64,000 nt of DNA from an uncultured Lachnospiraceae bacterium (GCA_900550285.1 URRW01000007.1:24713-88712), one strand, 5' to 3'. Counted from the first letter of the stretch, positions 8,243 to 17,182 are shown. The notes: generated from the sequence alone by a model not told the origin. A program made the numbers and translations.

Positions 8243-9727
8243 TCAAACCTTGAAATTCTGGTAAATAAACTCCGACGCGCTGTAGCCCGGCCCGTATTTG
8301 CCAAGCAGGATCACATAAAAGATCAGCGCATATAAAACCGCCCATCTGACCGCCAGCGGAAGCGCCGCCAGCTTCTCCCGCATATCCTCCTTCTGACTCT
8401 TTACAGAGATCCATGAAGTAAACAAAAGGGAGACGAGCACGATCGTGCACTCGATCCAGTCCATGGAAAGACCGGAAAGCACGCCGGGCGCAAACAGCTC
8501 TGTCCCCAGCCCCATAAATCCTCTTCCGATCATGCGCACCGCATCCATAACCTGCGCATTCCTGAAAAAGACAAGCCCCAGCATCACGAGCACAAACGTC
8601 CGCACCCGCTGGAACAAAATGAAGCCCTTGCTTTCCACGTTCACATGGAAAAAGGCGCGCCACTTCACAAAAAGCGGCTCCATCAGCTCGCCGGACACGA
8701 TGTAAAACCAGTGCAGAAGCCCGGAGCCGATAATATAATTCCATGTCCCTCCGTGCCAGTAGCCGATCGCAAACCACAGAATAAACATCGCCGAAAAGGT
8801 CGTCACCTGCTTCGCCCGCTTTTTGCCGAGCTTATCCTTCAGCTTTTTGGGAAGCGTCATAAAAAACTTCGTCCGCAGCAGCGGATAAAACAGATAGTCC
8901 TTCAGCCAGTTTCCAAGGCTGATGTGCCATCTGCGCCAGTATTCCGAAATGCTCCTCGCCAGAAACGGCGCGCTGAAATTTTCCGGAAGCCGGATGCCGA
9001 AGCACTCCGACAGCCCCAGCACGATGTCCATGCAGCCGTCAAAATCTGTATAAAGCTGGAACGTAAACGCTACCGCGCCCACCCAGATTGAAATGCCGCT
9101 GTAGCTCTGATAATTGTTGAACACCTCGTTTGCGATCAGCGCCAGCCGCTCGGAAATGACGAGCTTTTTTAAAAATCCCAGAATCATCCGCTGCATTCCG
9201 AAGGTCACGCGCTTATAATCAAAACGGCGGCTTTCATACATCTGCTTTTCCATCTCGCCGTATCTTAAGATCGGCCCCGAGATCATCGTCGGGAAATAAC
9301 AGCCAAACAGCAGAAGCTTCGCATAATTTTTCTGCACCGGCCCGATCTCGTAATAGACGTCAAACAGATACCCCAGAAGCGTCAGCGTGTAAAAGGAAAT
9401 CCCCATCGGGACCAAAAGCCCCAGCCCGAAAAATTTCAGCGTGCATAAAAGCCCGACGCAAAAGACGACAGCACAAATAAGAGCAGCCCTTTTTTTCTTC
9501 TGCTCTTTCGTCCTGTCGATCATAAGTGCCGCAAAATAAACCGCCGCGACCGCCGCCAGCGGATAAAAAATCAGATACCAGCCTCCTGCCTTCACGCCGT
9601 CAGACGTCAGGAAATACCCGATGCTCAGCAAAAGCAGAAAGCCCCACTGCGCCTTTTTGGGAACCGCATAATAAAGAAGCAGCGATACCGCAAACAGGCA
9701 CAAAAAGGAAAAGGAAGTAATGCTCAT
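8243..9727 (-). CDS. MBOAT family O-acyltransferase (DltB/AlgI-like)
   Basis: A 494-residue polytopic protein with about ten membrane segments. It has the MBOAT signatures SEYWRRWHISLGNWL at 261-275 and IGYWHGGTWN at 321-330; His325 is the expected catalytic histidine. The C-terminus ends SASEFIYQNFKV, like the FIYFQF tail of DltB. Members move an activated acyl group across the membrane onto a sugar or wall polymer. The gene lies between a small carrier protein and a DltD-like protein, the same partners DltB has with DltC and DltD. GGAGAAAGAAAGG precedes ATG 9727. I infer O-acetylation or acylation of the glycan; which acyl group is carried is not visible. Confidence 0.88.
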   Translation of the reverse strand: MSITSFSFLCLFAVSLLLYYAVPKKAQWGFLLLLSIGYFLTSDGVKAGGWYLIFYPLAAVAAVYFAALMIDRTKEQKKKRAALICAVVFCVGLLCTLKFFGLGLLVPMGISFYTLTLLGYLFDVYYEIGPVQKNYAKLLLFGCYFPTMISGPILRYGEMEKQMYESRRFDYKRVTFGMQRMILGFLKKLVISERLALIANEVFNNYQSYSGISIWVGAVAFTFQLYTDFDGCMDIVLGLSECFGIRLPENFSAPFLARSISEYWRRWHISLGNWLKDYLFYPLLRTKFFMTLPKKLKDKLGKKRAKQVTTFSAMFILWFAIGYWHGGTWNYIIGSGLLHWFYIVSGELMEPLFVKWRAFFHVNVESKGFILFQRVRTFVLVMLGLVFFRNAQVMDAVRMIGRGFMGLGTELFAPGVLSGLSMDWIECTIVLVSLLFTSWISVKSQKEDMREKLAALPLAVRWAVLYALIFYVILLGKYGPGYSASEFIYQNFKV

Positions 9728-9743
9728 CCTTTCTTTCTCCGGA

Positions 9744-9983
9744 TTATAACTTCTGCAGAATAATATCTGCCATCTCGCCTACATTTTTCATTGTCACAAC
9801 CTGTCCCATGGAAAACTTAATGCCAAATTCGCTTTCCACCGCAGCCATCAGGTTGATATGCTCAAGGGAATCCCAGTCCTCGATGTCATTGGCGGTCGTG
9901 TTCTCGTCCACCGTGATCGTCTCGTCGTCAAATACGTCCCGGAATACTTCATTTAAACGTTCAAAAACTTCTTCTCTGCTCAT
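9744..9983 (-). CDS. Acyl carrier protein-like (DltC-type partner of MBOAT)
   Basis: A 79-residue acidic four-helix carrier protein with the phosphopantetheine site DWDSLEHINLM; the modified serine is Ser39. The size and the strongly acidic helices (FRDVFDDETITVDENTT) are normal for the family. ATG 9983 is preferred: AGAAAGG sits about 10 bases before it, while an ATG three codons upstream overlaps that site. The gene is 16 bp upstream of the MBOAT gene, so a thioester-bound acyl group handed to the MBOAT protein is the natural reading, as with DltC and DltB. No DltA-like or other acyl-adenylating enzyme is in the window, so the loading enzyme is unknown. Confidence 0.88.
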   Translation of the reverse strand: MSREEVFERLNEVFRDVFDDETITVDENTTANDIEDWDSLEHINLMAAVESEFGIKFSMGQVVTMKNVGEMADIILQKL

Positions 9984-10049
9984 CGGAATCATCCTTTCTG
10001 TTTGTCATTGCTGTTCCCCGGCAAGCCTGCGAACAGTCTCTATCCTGTC

Positions 10050-10058
10050 AGTATACCA
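10050..10058 (-). promoter_or_regulatory. Possible extended -10 promoter before the carrier-protein gene
   Basis: The minus strand reads TGGTATACT here, an extended -10 (TGn plus TATACT). No convincing -35 box is visible 17 bp upstream. A second TGGTATA copy lies about 23 bp upstream. It could give the ACP-MBOAT-SGNH trio its own transcript inside the large operon. The call is weak. Confidence 0.3.
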
Positions 10059-10092
10059 TGGTTTCGGGGAATATACCAGCGTTTTGTGAAGG

Positions 10093-11184
10093 TCAGCTTC
10101 TTCCTGCAATCCCCTCAAAATACCGCTCCCACTCTGCGTTTACCTTCTCCGGCGCATACGCCTGCCCAAGCTTTGCCGCCTCCTTCCCGATCCGCCCTGC
10201 CTTTTCCGGATCGGCCAAAAGCCCTGCCAGCCGCCGCGCCAGCGCCTCTGCGTCGTTTACCGGGACGAGGAAGCCGTTTTCCCCATCCCGGATCAGATCC
10301 CGCGGGCCGCCGCAGGGGCAGTCCGTGGAAATGCAGGCAAGCCCCAGTGACATCGCCTCGATCAGCGTATTCGGCATTCCTTCCGTAAAGGAGGTCAGCA
10401 CGAACGCATACGCCTTTCCGATCCGCTCCGGCACATCCGTCACCCTGCCGGGAAACAGGACGCGCCCTGCCAACGGGCTTTTGGAAACCTCGGTTTGCAG
10501 CGTTTCCCGAAGCGGGCCGTCCCCGTATAAGATCAGCCGCGCCTCAGGGAACTGTCCCGCAATTTTTTCAAACGCCCGGATCGCCATCCGCTGATTTTTG
10601 TTGTCGTCCATCCGCCCTACCGCCACGATGTCCTGCGGACGCGCCCCCTCAAAGCGCGGGCGCACAAAATCCGGATTCAGGGAATTTTTTAAGATCACGC
10701 ATTTTTTCTGCAGGCTTTTCTGAAAAAAATGCACCGCGTCCGTCGTCTGCATCACGATGCCGTCCGCAAAATAAAACAGCGTCTTTGCCAGAAAGCGCAT
10801 GGGGGCGTTGGGATATTCCTCGGTCGGCTCCGCGACCACCGACACCACGACCTTTGTGGGCAGAAAGGCGTTTGCCAGAATCGCCATAAAATTGTTTTTA
10901 CCGATCGTAGACAGCACCAGATCCGCGCCCGTTTCCTTAAAAATGCGGCGCAGCTTCCGGTAACGCCGAAAAAGATTGCCAAGCCTTCCGCCCTCTTCCT
11001 CCGGCGTCAGATCCGACAGCACCCGGGTTACGCCCTCCGGCAGCTCGTATTCATTTTCCTTTTGGTACTGGGTCACCATCGTCACCTCATACCCCCGTGC
11101 TAAAAACCACGAAGCCAGATTCACGAAAACCCGCTCGGCTCCCCCTTTTTTCAAAGAGCCGATATAAAATGCCACATGCCTCAT
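10093..11184 (-). CDS. GT4 family glycosyltransferase
   Basis: A 363-residue GT-B enzyme. The N-terminal domain opens MRHVAFYIGSLKKGGAERVF, with the glycine-rich loop of GT4. The C-terminal domain has VAVGRMDDNKNQRMAIRAF and the donor-site TEGMPNTLIEAMSLGLACIS (E-x7-E), followed by DCPCGGPRDLI, a pattern shared with the GT4 gene at 13.97-15.06 kb. It is expected to be a retaining transferase using a nucleotide sugar at the cytoplasmic membrane face. Its ATG overlaps the asnB copy 2 stop by 4 bp (ATGA), which implies translational coupling. Acceptor and donor are unknown. Confidence 0.87.
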   Translation of the reverse strand: MRHVAFYIGSLKKGGAERVFVNLASWFLARGYEVTMVTQYQKENEYELPEGVTRVLSDLTPEEEGGRLGNLFRRYRKLRRIFKETGADLVLSTIGKNNFMAILANAFLPTKVVVSVVAEPTEEYPNAPMRFLAKTLFYFADGIVMQTTDAVHFFQKSLQKKCVILKNSLNPDFVRPRFEGARPQDIVAVGRMDDNKNQRMAIRAFEKIAGQFPEARLILYGDGPLRETLQTEVSKSPLAGRVLFPGRVTDVPERIGKAYAFVLTSFTEGMPNTLIEAMSLGLACISTDCPCGGPRDLIRDGENGFLVPVNDAEALARRLAGLLADPEKAGRIGKEAAKLGQAYAPEKVNAEWERYFEGIAGRS

Positions 11185-13100
11185 GCCAAATATTCCTCAT
11201 ACCACTGTTCCAGAATAAAAAACGCCCACAAAATCCGCGAATAATTGCTGCCCGTATAGGAGCCCCCGTCGCCCTGCAAAAGCCAGCCTTCCGCCAGCCG
11301 CTGCGTTTCCTCCGGGTCAAAAAACCCCTGCCTGCGCAGAAAAGGCGCCGAAGCATAATCCGTCAGTTTTTCCCGCAAAGGCCCCCTCAGCCATTTGTCC
11401 ATCGGGACGGAAAACCCGCTTTTGGGGCGTTCCAAAAGCTCCCGCGGAATGTAATCATAGGCGATGTCCTTTAAAATATATTTCTGGCAGCCCTTATGAT
11501 CCTTGAAGGAATGGGGCAGCCGGAAGGAATATTCCATCACATCCTGATCCAGCACCGGACAGCGCGCCTCCAGCGAATATTTCATCGTCGCCCGGTCCAC
11601 CTTGCTCAAAATATCGCCGGGCAGATAGGTGTCCATATCCAGAAGCATCCGTCGGATCTGCCAGTTTTTTACGCCGTATGCCGTCTCCCGGTCAAAGCGC
11701 ACCTCGTCCGTGCCCGTCAGCCTTTTTACACAGGACAGATATTTGTCCGAGCAAAGCTGCGTTTTGTAGCGCGGATCCCGGTTCTGGGCGATCGTCCGCA
11801 CGGAAAAGGGCAGCTTTTCCAAAAGCCCGAGCCTTGAAATCCCCGGCAGGCGGCTGATCCCGTACACCATCCCGCCCAGCATATCCAGCTTCTGCGCAAG
11901 CGCCAGCTTTTCATACATCTGATAGCCGCAGAAAAATTCGTCGCCGCCGTCTCCCGACAGCGCCACCGTTACCTTCTGCCGCGCCAGCGCCGCCACGAGC
12001 ATGGATGGGATCTGGGAGGAATCCGCCATCGGCTCGTCAAAATATTTCGGAATGCTGTCCACCAGCCTAAGCATCTCTGCTTCCGTAATGATCTGCGCCG
12101 TGTGGTCTGTCCCCAGATGCTTTGCCACCTCTGCCGCATAGCCCGATTCGTCATACTCCTTTTCCGCAAATCCGATGGAAAAGGTTTTTACCGGCGTGCC
12201 CGCCGCCTCCTGCGCCATCGCCGTTACGAGGGAGGAATCGTAGCCGCCGCTTAAAAACGTCCCCAGCGGTACGTCCGCCTCCATCCTGCTTTTCACGGAT
12301 TTCTGCAAAAGCGCCTTTAATTCTGCCTTTGCCTGACCGTAATCCGTCACGGGATCCGCAATTCCTTTCCGGTAGCTGTCTGCGATGCTCCAGTAGCGCA
12401 GCTTTTCGATCCGGGAACCGCAGCCTTCCGCCTGCGCGCTTCCTGCCCCGCCTGCCGTCCGGATACAAAACCGCAGGATCATCCCCGGCTCCAGCTTTTT
12501 GACGTCCTCAAAGATCGTATCCGGCTCCGGGATATACTGCTGGTACAGATAGGCTGCCAGCACGCTTTTATCGATCCTTTTGGGAAAGCCCGGGCACGCC
12601 ATGATCGGCTTCAGCTCCGAAGCAAACGCCAGATTTTCGCCATCCTGCCAGTAATAGAGCGGCTTTTTGCCGATCCGGTCGCGCACCAGATAAAGCTCCT
12701 GCGTTTCCCGGTCAAACAGCGCGATGGCAAACATCCCGTTGAACCGCTCCACGCATTTGATCCCCCACTTTTCATAGGCGGCAAGGATCACCTCCGTATC
12801 GCACTGGGAGCGGAACGGATAGTCCGAAAGCGCTTTCTTTAATTCTTTGAAATTGTAGATTTCGCCGTTGTATACAATGCTTACCCTGCCGTCCGCCGTA
12901 TGCATCGGCTGATGCCCCAGCGGGGACAGATCCATGATGGAAAGCCGCCGCTGCGCCAGCCCCACGCTGTAGCCGTCCGCCGCCGCAAAAATCTCCGCCC
13001 CGGAATCGTCCGGCCCGCGGTGCAGCATCGTGTCGTTCATCGTAATAAGCTGTTCAACCGTAATCCTTTTTTTGCTGATAAATCCGCTGATGCCGCACAT
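11181..13100 (-). CDS. asnB: Asparagine synthetase-type glutamine amidotransferase (AsnB family), copy 2
   Basis: A 639-residue paralogue of the protein at 5.2-7.1 kb, with the same domain order: Cys2 glutaminase (MCGISGF), SIVYNGEIYNF, then the synthetase motifs SGGYDSS (around residue 290) and ALSGDGGDEFFCGY. It differs in having an extra glycine- and alanine-rich stretch (RTAGGAGSAQAEGCGSR) before the synthetase domain. ATG 13100 follows GGAAGGGCGC. Two AsnB copies in one glycan locus suggest two different carboxylate acceptors, for example two uronic acid residues or an aminoacyl group. One could still be the cell's ordinary asparagine synthetase. Confidence 0.85.
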   Translation of the reverse strand: MCGISGFISKKRITVEQLITMNDTMLHRGPDDSGAEIFAAADGYSVGLAQRRLSIMDLSPLGHQPMHTADGRVSIVYNGEIYNFKELKKALSDYPFRSQCDTEVILAAYEKWGIKCVERFNGMFAIALFDRETQELYLVRDRIGKKPLYYWQDGENLAFASELKPIMACPGFPKRIDKSVLAAYLYQQYIPEPDTIFEDVKKLEPGMILRFCIRTAGGAGSAQAEGCGSRIEKLRYWSIADSYRKGIADPVTDYGQAKAELKALLQKSVKSRMEADVPLGTFLSGGYDSSLVTAMAQEAAGTPVKTFSIGFAEKEYDESGYAAEVAKHLGTDHTAQIITEAEMLRLVDSIPKYFDEPMADSSQIPSMLVAALARQKVTVALSGDGGDEFFCGYQMYEKLALAQKLDMLGGMVYGISRLPGISRLGLLEKLPFSVRTIAQNRDPRYKTQLCSDKYLSCVKRLTGTDEVRFDRETAYGVKNWQIRRMLLDMDTYLPGDILSKVDRATMKYSLEARCPVLDQDVMEYSFRLPHSFKDHKGCQKYILKDIAYDYIPRELLERPKSGFSVPMDKWLRGPLREKLTDYASAPFLRRQGFFDPEETQRLAEGWLLQGDGGSYTGSNYSRILWAFFILEQWYEEYLA

Positions 13101-13173
13101 GCGCCCTTCCTCCCGTCAAATCCTTTGTTTTCCCGCCGTCAAAGCCGCTTACTTGGCAGACAGCTTTGACCGC

Positions 13174-13944
13174 TTACTCCTTTGGCGCAATCAGGGGCGC
13201 CGCCAGAAATTCGTCCATATATTCGCAGAAATCCTTGCACTCGTTGTTGATGCTCTCGATCATTTCCCGGTATTTTTCCCGGATCAGGGACGCGTAGTTG
13301 TCCCGGTTGTCATAGCCCTCCCTGCACCACGCAAAAGGATGGGTCAAAATCTGCACCTTATCATGCCCGAGGATATTTTCCTTTGTGGGATAGCCGTAGC
13401 GCCAGATATGGTTTGCGTCAGACATATATTTTACGTTCAGTTTCGTTTCCTCCGTCACCCTGTCCGCGAACGTAAAAAACTCATCCTGATACGCGTTCAG
13501 AATGCCCGGAAGCTTGATATTTTCCCGCAGAATATCCGCAGACGGGCGGTGCACCGAAAACTGCGTGATCGGAAAGCCAAGCATCTCCGAAAGGATGTCG
13601 ATCTCCTTTTTGATCTGCTTTCTCACAAGCCCCATGTCGGTCATCCCGTTTAACGCATAGTGCAGGCCGATCACATGGCCGCGCTCGTGCATATCCCGGA
13701 TCAGATCCTGATTGCGTCTCGACAGGATATTGTAGGAATTGTTTGTCCACTGGAAAAACCATGTGGACGTAAAATCCATGCTGCTCTCCACCTTCGCCAG
13801 CGCATACGCCCGATCCACGCTGTATTCCACGTCATGCCTCATAATGATAAAGCGGTCCTTTGTGAGCGCCTCCTCATATCCCGCCTGCAGCCCGGTTGAC
13901 TGGATCACCCGGATGATCTCTTTATAATCGTCGTAAGAAAACAT
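13174..13944 (-). CDS. Polysaccharide deacetylase-like (CE4-type fold) protein
   Basis: A 256-residue protein with no signal peptide. FIIMRHDVEYSVDRAYALA near 31-49 resembles the metal-binding HDVD/DD motif of NodB-like barrels. Later FSVHRPSADI and a C-terminal ILTHPFAW (His) could complete a His-containing site. Start 13944 has GGAGGAATATT before it. Proteins of this type in capsule and O-antigen loci are thought to remove acetyl groups or act on amino sugars before export, but the canonical NodB motifs are only partly kept, so activity is uncertain. It ends 74 bp before asnB copy 2; that spacer has an 8-bp inverted repeat (GTCAAAGC/GCTTTGAC) without a T-tract. Confidence 0.6.
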   Translation of the reverse strand: MFSYDDYKEIIRVIQSTGLQAGYEEALTKDRFIIMRHDVEYSVDRAYALAKVESSMDFTSTWFFQWTNNSYNILSRRNQDLIRDMHERGHVIGLHYALNGMTDMGLVRKQIKKEIDILSEMLGFPITQFSVHRPSADILRENIKLPGILNAYQDEFFTFADRVTEETKLNVKYMSDANHIWRYGYPTKENILGHDKVQILTHPFAWCREGYDNRDNYASLIREKYREMIESINNECKDFCEYMDEFLAAPLIAPKE

Positions 13945-13967
13945 AATATTCCTCCTCCATCGTATCC

Positions 13968-15059
13968 TCAAAGCGATTCCAGATAGCGCTTCCAGCTCTC
14001 AAACACCGCTTCGCCGTTGGCGGCTTCCGCAATTTTCGCCGCGTTTTTCCCAAGCCGCTCCGCCAGCTCTTTGTCCTCGATCAGCTTACAGATCGCTTCC
14101 GCCATGGCATTTTCATCCATGATGGGCACGAGCAGCCCGTTTTCCCCGTCCCGGATCATCGTGGCAGGCCCGCCGCAGGGGCAGTCCGTGGAAACCACCG
14201 GCAGCCCCATCGCCATCGCCTCCAGCACTCCGTTGGGAAGCCCTTCCCAGTCGGAGGAAAACGCATAGACCGAAGCCTTCGGCAAAAGCTTTTCCAGTTC
14301 GTCGCTTCCGCCCATCAAAAGCACCCAGTCCTGCGCGTGCAGCTCTTCGATCAGGTTTTCGATGATCTGCTTCGTGCCGTCGCCGGAATCCGCCCCGTAA
14401 AGCTTGAGCACATAGTCGGGATGCTTTTCATGCACCTTCGCAAATGCCCGGATGAGCATCGGATGATTTTTAAAATCCACCAGCCGCCCGGAGTGCACCA
14501 CTTCCTTTGCCCGCTCCTTGGGCGGCTCTATGCCGATATATTTCGGATTGACCGGATTTAAAATAATTGTCGATTTCTTTCGCACAAAGGGCGGGAAAAA
14601 ATCCCGCTGCCCGACGGTCTGGAACACGAAGCCCGCCGCCTTCCGAAACAGGATCGGGATCTGGATCCTGTCCGCCAAAAGATCATAGTGCCCGGTCGGG
14701 TTCGTGCGGCAGCAGACGACCACCTTCTGTTTCAGAAACAGCGTCGCCGTCAGCGCCCGGTAATTCGCCTTTCTGCCAAAGGCGATGAGCACGTCCGGCT
14801 TTTCCTCCTTCACAAACTGGCGCAGCTTCGCATAGCGCAGCCAGATCCGCGCGATCCTGCCCCTGTTTTCCTCTTCGCCCTCCGGCCCCACGATCACGCG
14901 GCGCACCCGGCTGTCCAGCTCATATTCTTCCTTTTCCCGCCATTCCGTAGCGATCACTACCTCATAGCCCTCCGCCGCAAACTGGGCGGACAGGTTTGTG
15001 ACTACCCGCTCCGCGCCCGCCCGCGCCAGACAATTTAAGTGAAATGCGATTTTTTTCAT
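13968..15059 (-). CDS. GT4 family glycosyltransferase
   Basis: A 363-residue GT-B enzyme opening MKKIAFHLNCLARAGAERVV. The C-terminal half carries VVHSGRLVDFKNHPMLIRAF, then SSDWEGLPNGVLEAMAMGLP (the E-x7-E donor motif) and DCPCGGPATMIRDGENGLL. Start 15059 is preferred: GAGAAGAACGG precedes it, whereas the ATG at 15089 that overlaps the upstream stop has no clear site. The closeness in layout to the GT4 at 10.1-11.2 kb suggests the two are duplicates with different acceptors. It should act on the lipid-linked chain in the cytoplasm. Confidence 0.85.
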   Translation of the reverse strand: MKKIAFHLNCLARAGAERVVTNLSAQFAAEGYEVVIATEWREKEEYELDSRVRRVIVGPEGEEENRGRIARIWLRYAKLRQFVKEEKPDVLIAFGRKANYRALTATLFLKQKVVVCCRTNPTGHYDLLADRIQIPILFRKAAGFVFQTVGQRDFFPPFVRKKSTIILNPVNPKYIGIEPPKERAKEVVHSGRLVDFKNHPMLIRAFAKVHEKHPDYVLKLYGADSGDGTKQIIENLIEELHAQDWVLLMGGSDELEKLLPKASVYAFSSDWEGLPNGVLEAMAMGLPVVSTDCPCGGPATMIRDGENGLLVPIMDENAMAEAICKLIEDKELAERLGKNAAKIAEAANGEAVFESWKRYLESL

Positions 15060-15085
15060 TCCGTTCTTCTCTTTCTCAAAAGCTG

Positions 15086-16312
15086 TCATTTTATCGGCAA
15101 ACCGGCGGACAGATACGAAAGAAGCTTCCTGCGGTACGCCTCCTCGCTAAACTCCGCCGCCCGCAGCCTTGCCGCCTCTGCGTAGCCTGCCCGCAGCCCT
15201 TCCTCTGCAAGCATCCGCTCCATCGCCGAAAAGAGCCGCCGCTCCCCGTCCGTGACTACGCCCGGATCGAGGTTTTCTTCCGGCTCCAGCGGCGCGACCA
15301 GCATGCCGTATTCGCCGTCCAGATCGCCGTCTGCGCTCATTGTCTTTTCATAATCCGCCGTCAAAATTTCCGCCGGCCCGGTCATGCAGTTTGTGGAAAT
15401 AACCGGCGTTCCCAGCGCCATCGCCTCCACCAGCGCGTTGGGGAAGCCTTCAAACAGCGACGCGCCCACATACAGGTCGGCTGCCGCAAGCCATGGGAAC
15501 GGATTTTTTTTCAGCCCCGTAAAAATCACCTGCTCCCGGATTCCAAGCCCCTGCGCCAGCGCCTCATATTCCGAAAAATCGCCGCTTCCCACGATCGCAA
15601 GCCGCGCCGCAGGCATTTTTTTTGCGAGCAGGGAAAACGCTTTCAGCAGATGCCAGTAGCCCTTCGGGTAATCCTTTCTTCCCATCGACACGACAAGCGC
15701 CCCGCCCGTTTCCCGCAGAGAAGCCCTCAGCGCCTCTAACTCCGGATCCTGCTCCTTTGCCTGTCCGGCAAGCTCCCCGATCCGGTAAGGGTTATACAAA
15801 ACGTCCGCGCCTGAAAAGCTGCAGCGTTTTTCTGCTTCCTTTGCCAGCGCCCTGGAACAGCAGATCAGGCGGCTGCTCTTTTGGGCGATCACCGCCAGCT
15901 CCCTTTCCTTTTCCAGATCCGCAAAGCTTCTTAAGCCGCACCAGATCTCCCCGCGTCCGCCCGCCGCCACGTTCGCCCGGTTCGCGGTGGGGCCGAAGCT
16001 GTACGCTACGTCTATGGCAAGCTTTTTTTTCAGTTTTCTCAGCTTCCGCGCCCGGTCGAATACCCGCAGCACCTTGCCGGCTTTTCCCTTTGCGGCGGGC
16101 GCGTGCAGATCGTATACGGAAAGCCCCGTCAGGTCATACGCCGGATCGGACGGGTCAAATGCCGCAATAAAAACCCGGCAGTCTTCCCCCATGATGCGCG
16201 CCGTGCGGACACACACCCGCTCCAGACCGCCCTGATCCAGCTTCGGCACAATCAGCAGAACATTCTTTTTTGAAGCGGCGGCGTCTGCCCTGTCCCGCAC
16301 ATCCTTTTCCAT
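15086..16312 (-). CDS. GT4 family glycosyltransferase
   Basis: A 408-residue GT-B enzyme. The N-terminal part reads KNVLLIVPKLDQGGLERVCV near 16-35. The C-terminal domain has VVSMGRKDYPKGYWHLLKAF and ASLFEGFPNALVEAMALGTP (E-x7-E), then a long acidic insertion around TADYEKTMSADGDLDGEYG, which is typical of GT4 members that mention a GPAEIL loop. ATG 16312 is preceded by GGAAAGGACG. The gene ends a few bases into the neighbouring reading frame, so they are cotranscribed. Donor and acceptor are unknown. Confidence 0.85.
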   Translation of the reverse strand: MEKDVRDRADAAASKKNVLLIVPKLDQGGLERVCVRTARIMGEDCRVFIAAFDPSDPAYDLTGLSVYDLHAPAAKGKAGKVLRVFDRARKLRKLKKKLAIDVAYSFGPTANRANVAAGGRGEIWCGLRSFADLEKERELAVIAQKSSRLICCSRALAKEAEKRCSFSGADVLYNPYRIGELAGQAKEQDPELEALRASLRETGGALVVSMGRKDYPKGYWHLLKAFSLLAKKMPAARLAIVGSGDFSEYEALAQGLGIREQVIFTGLKKNPFPWLAAADLYVGASLFEGFPNALVEAMALGTPVISTNCMTGPAEILTADYEKTMSADGDLDGEYGMLVAPLEPEENLDPGVVTDGERRLFSAMERMLAEEGLRAGYAEAARLRAAEFSEEAYRRKLLSYLSAGLPIK

Positions 16313-16320
16313 CCGTTTCG

Positions 16321-16400
16321 TCCTTTCCGTGCAGGCTGTTTTTACAGCCCGTTTTCTTTGCAGGCTTTACAGTCCTTTTTCTTTATGGGCTCTTTTTTAC
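16321..16400. repeat. Imperfect tandem repeats (about 26-29 bp, three units) in a glycan-operon spacer
   Basis: Three imperfect units built around GGCTGTTTTTACAGCCC, GGCTTTACAGTCC and GGGCTCTTTTTTACAGCCC, each followed by a TTTTCTTT-like tract. Read on the transcribed strand they are purine-rich (GTAAAAA, AAAGAAAA, AAAGGA). The first unit also forms a small GGCTGT/ACAGCC hairpin. The array fills the spacer between the FemAB-like gene and the GT4 gene and just reaches the FemAB-like stop codon. Confidence 0.6.
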
Positions 16401-17182
16401 AGCCCTTTTTTCTTCAAAACGAGCATTGCCAGCTTTCCAAGCGCCGTCTGCCCGGTGATCACATTATAATACGTCGTCAGCTCCCCGCCGAACTTCATCT
16501 TGAACACATCGATCCCGTTCGGCTCGGTCAGGCTGGAAATCCCGCCCCAGTCATAATTTCTGATGCCGGCGCCGGCAAACAGCTTCATGTCCTCCCAGTG
16601 CAGGCGCTTGTTGGAATGGGCGATCAGGTTTGCATCCTCCCGCTCCCTGAAATCCGACACCGAATGCAGCAGTCTGGCGTTGTCCTTGTCCACCGTATAG
16701 GAATGATACACGAGCGGCTCCCCGTCCTTTTCCACGCAGGTAATGTAAAGGCCGCCCGCCTCCGCATATGCCCGCACCTGTTCCCGGTTCATCGTCTTTG
16801 GATGTCCCTTTGAGGCATACATCGCCTCGTACATCTTTGCCAGCTCTTCGATCACCTGTCCGTCCTTTAAGATCTCCCGGCTGTCCCAGACCTTTACCGT
16901 TACCGCCTCCCGGCTGTTTTTGCGGATCTGGTAGCGTTCGGTTTTGCTGATCTTTGCAAAAAGCTCTTCTTCCGGAAGCGTCAGATCGCTGATCTGGGAA
17001 TGAAAGGTCTGACAGATCGTAAACCTTCCTTCCCGCGGCTCTGCCACATTATGATAAAAGGCAATATCCGCCCGCTTCGCATCCTTCGCGTCCGTGCTTT
17101 CCTTTTCCGGAAACTCCTCCATTTTATCATAAAACCATATCTGCGCCAACCGCAGCATTTTTTTTCTGTAACAAATATACAT
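16397..17182 (-). CDS. FemAB/GNAT-like acyl- or aminoacyltransferase
   Basis: A 261-residue soluble protein. The second half has LIAHSNKRLHWEDMKLFAGA, then IRNYDWGGISSLTEPNGIDV and FKMKFGGELTTYYNVI. The YDWGG...G-x-FKxxFG pattern is that of FemAB-type and related CelD/BioF2-like double-GNAT proteins. Some of these add amino acids to lipid II from aminoacyl-tRNA; others are acetyltransferases. Start 17182 (ATG after GGAAGAGGAC) is preferred over a TTG four codons upstream with no site. Its place in the glycan locus suggests acylation or aminoacylation of a lipid-linked sugar rather than peptidoglycan, but this is inference. Confidence 0.6.
   Translation of the reverse strand: MYICYRKKMLRLAQIWFYDKMEEFPEKESTDAKDAKRADIAFYHNVAEPREGRFTICQTFHSQISDLTLPEEELFAKISKTERYQIRKNSREAVTVKVWDSREILKDGQVIEELAKMYEAMYASKGHPKTMNREQVRAYAEAGGLYITCVEKDGEPLVYHSYTVDKDNARLLHSVSDFREREDANLIAHSNKRLHWEDMKLFAGAGIRNYDWGGISSLTEPNGIDVFKMKFGGELTTYYNVITGQTALGKLAMLVLKKKGL

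Noticed and set aside
13132..13168. 8-bp inverted repeat between asnB copy 2 and the deacetylase-like gene
   Set aside because: No T-tract on the transcribed strand; genes on both sides belong to the same operon.
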